The notes under the pieces were generated by a model. That model ran no database searches and was not told the DNA's origin. It worked only from the letters and a program-made list of their open reading frames with translations. A program made the translations under genes and the position numbers. A DNA stretch of 64,000 bases from Halolamina pelagica. GTDB taxonomy: Archaea > Halobacteriota > Halobacteria > Halobacteriales > Haloferacaceae. Within the stretch, counting starts at the first letter, position 1. Every line of letters begins with the position of its first letter. Below, one piece after another: positions 60,113-64,000 of this stretch. The stretch is from NCBI RefSeq assembly GCF_900115675.1, contig NZ_FOXI01000003.1:124001-188000 (forward strand), read 5' to 3'.

Positions 60113-61834
60113 CTACGGGTGGGCGTAGTACGCCACCGACTCCCCGTCGGCGACCTGCTCGTCGACCCGCACGAAGCCGACGCGCTCGAACTGCAGCATC
60201 TCGTCGGCGCCGTAGTCGGCGTAGCCCGGCTCCGCGTGGCCGGTCTCGTCGCCGTTCATCGTCCGCAGGCGCACGGGAACGCTCTCGGCGGCCGGCACCC
60301 AGTGGATCACGTCCACGTCGCCGCTTTTCACGACCGCGAGGTCGTCGTCGGTGTACTCGAGGCCGTCGGCGGTGCGCTTCACGGGGCCGAACCCCTTGAG
60401 CCAGACCTTCCCGCCCTCCGCGGGCAGGTCCTGCTCCTCGACGAGCACGGCGTCGCCGACCGGGATGTCGCGGTCGCCGCGGTCCTCGTGGTCGGGGTGC
60501 AGCGGCGGGTTTGCCACGTCGGGGCCGCCAGCGACCGGGAGTTCGACGCCGTCGCGGACGAAGAACCGTCGGTCGGCGTCGTCGTCGACGATCTCGCGGT
60601 TGTTCGCGTACACCGCCGACATCGCCAGGTCCACGTCGGAGGTCGAGAGCCCGAGTTCGAGCATCGCGTCGACGAGCGCTTGGCCCCGAATCCCGCGGCG
60701 GCGCACGGAGGCGATCGTCGGCGCGCGGGGGTCGTCCCAGCCCGAGAGCTCGCCGTTCTCGATCTTCCCGATGATGGTCGACGTGCTCATCTTCACGTCG
60801 TAGGCGTCGATCTGGACGTGGCCCCAGTGCAGGACTTCGGGGTACTCCCAGCCGAAGTAGTCGTAGACGAACCGCTGGCGCTTCGCGGAGTCCTGCAGGT
60901 CGATCCCGCGGATGATGTGCGTGACGCCGGTGAGGTGGTCGTCGATGCCGGACTGGAAGTCGAGCATCGGCCAGCAGCGGTACTGTTCGGCCTCCTCGCG
61001 CGGGTGTGGCGTGTCGACCATCCGGAACGCGACCCAGTCACGCAGCGCGGGGTTCTTGTGCTCGATGTCGGTCTTGACTCGGAGGACCATCTCGCCGGAA
61101 CTGTACTCGCCGGCGACCATGTCGTCGAACTCCCCGTGGACCGTCTCGACGTCCTTGTCCCGGTGCGGGCAGGCCTCGGCTTCGTTCTTGAGGTTCGAGA
61201 ACGTCTCGCCCGAGCAGGAGCAGGTGTAGGCGCCGCCCTCGTCGATGAGGTTCCGGGCGTGCTCGTAGTACGTCTCGACGCGGTCGGAGGCTTTCAGCAC
61301 CTCGTCGGGCGTGAACCCGAGGTAGTCGATGTCGTCGAGGATGGCGTCGTAGGCGTCGAGGTCCGGCCGCTTGGTCTCGGGGTCGGTGTCGTCGAACCGC
61401 ACGATGAAGTGGCCGTCGTACACCTCCTCGGTGTAGGTGCCCATCACCGCCGGCATCCGGGCGTGGCCCAGGTGCCACGGGCCGTTGGGGTTCGGCGCCG
61501 CGCGCATCCGGATCTCGTCGTACTCCTCGGCGTTCGGGAGGTCCGGGAGGAGCTGGTCGTCCTCCTCCTCCTCGGCCATCAGTTCCTCGTAGAGGTCGGC
61601 GTCGAGTTCCTGCAGGCGTGCCTCCTGCTCCTCGGCGTCCATCCCGTTGACTCGCGAGACGACCGGGGCGACGACGCCCGCGATCTCGTCGCCGTGCTGG
61701 CGGAAGTCGGGGTTCTCGCCCATGAGCGGCCCCATTATCGGGCCGACCTCGGCGTCGCTGCCGTGTTCGAGCGCGTTGAACAGGGCGTGCTTCTCGGCCT
61801 CCCGTTCGACCCGCTCGCGGAGATCCTCGTCCAT
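60113..61834 (-). CDS. gltX: Glutamyl-tRNA synthetase (archaeal)
   Basis: A 573-aa class I enzyme charging tRNA-Glu. The HIGH motif is HLGHAR (121-126), the KMSKS motif appears as VKMSTS (near 350), and a zinc-like cluster CSCSGETF ... CPHR lies between. It belongs to the archaeal/eukaryal GluRS class with a beta-barrel anticodon domain. It may be non-discriminating (also charging tRNA-Gln) in archaea using GatDE; not decidable here. ATG 61834. Confidence 0.93.
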   Translation of the reverse strand: MDEDLRERVEREAEKHALFNALEHGSDAEVGPIMGPLMGENPDFRQHGDEIAGVVAPVVSRVNGMDAEEQEARLQELDADLYEELMAEEEEDDQLLPDLPNAEEYDEIRMRAAPNPNGPWHLGHARMPAVMGTYTEEVYDGHFIVRFDDTDPETKRPDLDAYDAILDDIDYLGFTPDEVLKASDRVETYYEHARNLIDEGGAYTCSCSGETFSNLKNEAEACPHRDKDVETVHGEFDDMVAGEYSSGEMVLRVKTDIEHKNPALRDWVAFRMVDTPHPREEAEQYRCWPMLDFQSGIDDHLTGVTHIIRGIDLQDSAKRQRFVYDYFGWEYPEVLHWGHVQIDAYDVKMSTSTIIGKIENGELSGWDDPRAPTIASVRRRGIRGQALVDAMLELGLSTSDVDLAMSAVYANNREIVDDDADRRFFVRDGVELPVAGGPDVANPPLHPDHEDRGDRDIPVGDAVLVEEQDLPAEGGKVWLKGFGPVKRTADGLEYTDDDLAVVKSGDVDVIHWVPAAESVPVRLRTMNGDETGHAEPGYADYGADEMLQFERVGFVRVDEQVADGESVAYYAHP

Positions 61835-61897
61835 TACCGGATCGTACTGCCCGGCGTCGCAAAAAGGGGTGTGAAACGCGGGAGCGGGGATTTCTCT

Positions 61898-63367
61898 CTA
61901 CTCCCGGTGATGCGCGTCCCACTTCCCGAGGGAGCGCCGATAGAGGCCCATCCCGACACCCCCCAACACCACCCCACCTGCACCGAGCGCCGCCAACAGT
62001 CCGGCCGACACCGGCGCGAACGCGAACGCGACCACCAGAATCGGCACCAGCGGCACCGCAATCGCGGCGCCGAAGGCGGCGTACAGCCCGGTGTCGAACA
62101 GGAACTCGTTGGGCGACATGCCGGCGAGGTAGATCGTCAGCCCGAACACGTAGCAGGCGACGCCGACGAGCACGACGGCGCCGACGACGGCCTCGCCCGG
62201 CGGCGTCCCACGCCAGAGGACGCCGACGGCGTAGAACGCTAGCCCCACCGCGGGCCCGAGCAGCAGGAACGCCCGGAGCTTCCCGTGGAACACGGACGCG
62301 GCGTCGAGGGGCTGGGCGAGGTAGCTCCCCACGTCGTCGTTCGTGGTGAGCCAGTTGTACGTCGTGAACCCAGTCAGCCCCAGCACCGCGCCGAAGGAGA
62401 TCCCGACCGAGGGCGCGACGCCGGTGATGTCCGCCGCGAGGTCGACGAGCCCCGCGGTGACGCCGAGCAGCACCGCGGCGGAGAACAGCACCTTCCCGAA
62501 GCCGCCGGAACTGCGGTGGACGTCGAGCAGGGTCTTCGTGGCCACGGGGTCGTCGACGCGGGCGAGCCAGCGGCGGAAGTCCGGGCCGACGGAGCGGTCC
62601 GCGGACTGGACCTGTGGGTCGAACGTCGCCGCGCCGACAGCGTAGGAGCCGAGGATCAGCACGGCGGCGGCGCCGGCGCTCGTGACCCCGGGGTTCAGGT
62701 AGAGGCCGTAGGGCGTGTAGGCGAGCACCGGCACGCCGGCGTACCACGCGGCACCGACGCCGCCAGCGAGGGCGACCACCAGCAGGCGGCTAGGGGCGCC
62801 CGTCGCCGAGAGTCCCACGCCGGCGATGGTGAGGCCGATGCCGAGTACGAACGTCGCGGTCAGCGTGGCCCAGAGCAGCGGGATCGCCGCGAGGCCGATC
62901 CCGGCGCCGGAAAGCGCCGCGGGCGCGACGCCGACCGCCATCGGGAGCAGGAACAGCGCGGCGTAGTAGCACACGTCCTTGAGGACGAAGATCCCCAGCA
63001 GACGGCCCTGCGAGAGCGGCAGCGTTCGAGCGGAGAAGACGATCAGCGTCGTCTCGCCCAGCACGTTCGCCACCGCGTCGCGGCCGACGAAGCCGATCGA
63101 GCCGGTGTGGAGGCCGAAGACGAACGCCAGGGCGTGGAGGCCGGCGACGACGGCACCGGGATCGGTGCCCGAAAAGTCCAGTAGCCAGACCGTGCCGGCG
63201 ACCAGCGCGACGATCAGCAGCGGGAACGCGCCGAAGCGGCCGCCGCCGAGCAGTTCGCTGTGGAGGCGCCACTCCTCGCGCAGCATCTCGCGGAACACCA
63301 CCTCGTCGCGCTCCCACTGTGTGGGGGTGTCAGCGGCGTCGCCGGCGGGCGGCTCCGTCTCACTCAT
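61898..63367 (-). CDS. ABC transporter permease
   Basis: A 489-aa membrane protein with about 12 hydrophobic segments and an acidic N-terminal tail. It overlaps the upstream ATP-binding gene by 8 bp, so the two are one operon. The fold is of the ABC-2 / Fap- or Nat-like exporter class with a two-cluster helix pattern (residues ~50-220 and ~290-470). The substrate is unknown; export of lipid, peptide or toxin is possible. Confidence 0.8.
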   Translation of the reverse strand: MSETEPPAGDAADTPTQWERDEVVFREMLREEWRLHSELLGGGRFGAFPLLIVALVAGTVWLLDFSGTDPGAVVAGLHALAFVFGLHTGSIGFVGRDAVANVLGETTLIVFSARTLPLSQGRLLGIFVLKDVCYYAALFLLPMAVGVAPAALSGAGIGLAAIPLLWATLTATFVLGIGLTIAGVGLSATGAPSRLLVVALAGGVGAAWYAGVPVLAYTPYGLYLNPGVTSAGAAAVLILGSYAVGAATFDPQVQSADRSVGPDFRRWLARVDDPVATKTLLDVHRSSGGFGKVLFSAAVLLGVTAGLVDLAADITGVAPSVGISFGAVLGLTGFTTYNWLTTNDDVGSYLAQPLDAASVFHGKLRAFLLLGPAVGLAFYAVGVLWRGTPPGEAVVGAVVLVGVACYVFGLTIYLAGMSPNEFLFDTGLYAAFGAAIAVPLVPILVVAFAFAPVSAGLLAALGAGGVVLGGVGMGLYRRSLGKWDAHHRE

Positions 63368-64000
63368 CGCGCTCCCACTCCTCCCCGGCGTCGACGTTCT
63401 CGACGAAGGCGTCGAGCAGCGTCTCGTCGGCGCCCAGTTCCGCGGGCTCGACCTCCGCGACCAGTTCGCCGGCGTTGACGATCCCCACCCGCGAGCAGAG
63501 TTCGGCGGCGACCTCGACGTTGTGGGTGGAGACGACGACGGTGTTGCCTGCCTCGCGGTAGCGCCGCAGGAATCGCTTGACGCGCTCCTGGACGATCGGA
63601 TCGAGGTTGGCGAGCGGTTCGTCGATGAACACCACCTCGGGCTCGTGGAGGAACGCGCCGGCGATCATCGTCTTCTGCTGCTGGCCCCGCGAGAGATCCG
63701 TCGAGAGCGTGTCGAGCTTCTCGGTGAAGGAGAGGCGGTCGGCCCACGTCTCGGTTCGCGCGTCCACCGCGTCGTCGGCCATCCCCCGGACGGCGCCGAC
63801 GAACTGGAAGTACTCCCGCGGCGTCGAGAAGCTGGGCGGCGACTCCTTCTCGGGGAGGATCCCGACGCGCTCGCGGACGCCCAGGGGGTCGATCTCGGGG
63901 TCGACGCCGAGTACTGTTGCCGACCCCGAGTCGGCGACGATCTGGCCGGTCAACACCTCCATGGCGGTCGTCTTGCCGGCGCCGTTGGGGCCGAGCAGCC
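63360..64000 (-). CDS. ABC transporter ATP-binding protein (5' end outside window)
   Basis: About 213 residues are present. Walker A LLGPNGAGKTTAMEVL is at the window edge, then the signature helix-region LSRGQQQK (variant of LSGGQ), Walker B VVFIDEPLANLD and the switch His in VSTHN. The N-terminal ~35 residues are cut. Its 3' end overlaps the permease start by 8 bp. Together they make a two-component exporter (ATPase + permease, working as a dimer). Confidence 0.9.
   Translation of the reverse strand, partial: LLGPNGAGKTTAMEVLTGQIVADSGSATVLGVDPEIDPLGVRERVGILPEKESPPSFSTPREYFQFVGAVRGMADDAVDARTETWADRLSFTEKLDTLSTDLSRGQQQKTMIAGAFLHEPEVVFIDEPLANLDPIVQERVKRFLRRYREAGNTVVVSTHNVEVAAELCSRVGIVNAGELVAEVEPAELGADETLLDAFVENVDAGEEWERDE

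Noticed and set aside
1-64000. CRISPR array, transposase, integrase, rRNA or tRNA genes
   Set aside because: No repeat-spacer pattern, no IS-type protein, no rRNA or cloverleaf sequence seen on either strand by reading.

Overview
The window is chromosomal DNA from an extreme halophile, an archaeon of the class Halobacteria. Three things show this. The DNA is very GC-rich with G/C in third codon positions. The predicted proteins are acidic (runs of D and E). The gene families are characteristic: archaeal/eukaryal-type aIF2 (eIF5B-like), S6e, Nob1, a proteasome-activating nucleotidase, pyruvoyl arginine decarboxylase, archaeal GltX, and the bacterioruberin genes crtD-lyeJ-cruF. Many genes sit close behind TATA-like boxes with little or no leader. 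I cannot name the genus from sequence alone. I see no rRNA, tRNA, CRISPR array, transposase or integrase.

Layout. 1-5.5 kb: AAA+ ATPase (cut by the window edge), a GT-C-fold Agl23-like membrane protein, a thiolase, an unusual non-coding inverted-repeat element, and a metallo-beta-lactamase-fold hydrolase. 5.5-8.4 kb: a more AT-rich accessory island with four tandem DUF1102-type secreted proteins, one of them a pseudogene. 8.7-20 kb: acyl-CoA synthetase, CPA/TrkA antiporter, lipoprotein, serS, SnoaL-like protein, tsr3, site-2 protease with CBS domains, NOG1-like GTPase, DUF389 membrane protein, engB. 20.3-24.6 kb: overlapping mutS-mutL. 24.7-27.2 kb: small haloarchaeal proteins around rps6e. 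27.3-34.4 kb: DHH phosphoesterase, UspA, pgi, CPBP protease, the PRC-barrel/nob1 pair, aIF2 and a DUF5811-like protein. 34.5-44.4 kb: DUF2298 glycosyltransferase-like protein, pdaD, three small membrane proteins, panB, pepF, M28 peptidase, truA. 44.4-51 kb: nrdJ with a long structured upstream region, a PAS histidine kinase, a membrane-anchored molybdopterin oxidoreductase. 51-57 kb: zinc-finger microprotein, crtB, an HNH nuclease with an SRA-like front domain, and the cruF/lyeJ/crtD operon. 57-64 kb: SDR enzyme, DUF5816 zinc ribbon, class III aminotransferase, half-size EamA protein, gltX and an ABC exporter pair (ATPase cut by the edge).

Functional groupings. mutS and mutL form a mismatch-repair operon. 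crtB with crtD-lyeJ-cruF makes C50 carotenoid (bacterioruberin). nob1, tsr3, truA, engB and NOG1 act in ribosome or tRNA maturation. PanB, PepF, M28, S2P and CPBP cover proteolysis.

Most interesting non-coding signals. (1) A family of nested stem-loop elements directly abutting stop codons at 33.85, 43.42 and 58.06 kb, with a conserved CTCCGT loop and a downstream CGGAG that can pair with it. (2) A duplicated leader in front of two DUF1102 genes that keeps a hairpin by a compensatory base change. (3) A ~320-bp element with ~50-bp imperfect terminal inverted repeats at 4.13-4.45 kb. (4) Short upstream ORFs fused head-to-tail to the antiporter and nrdJ starts.
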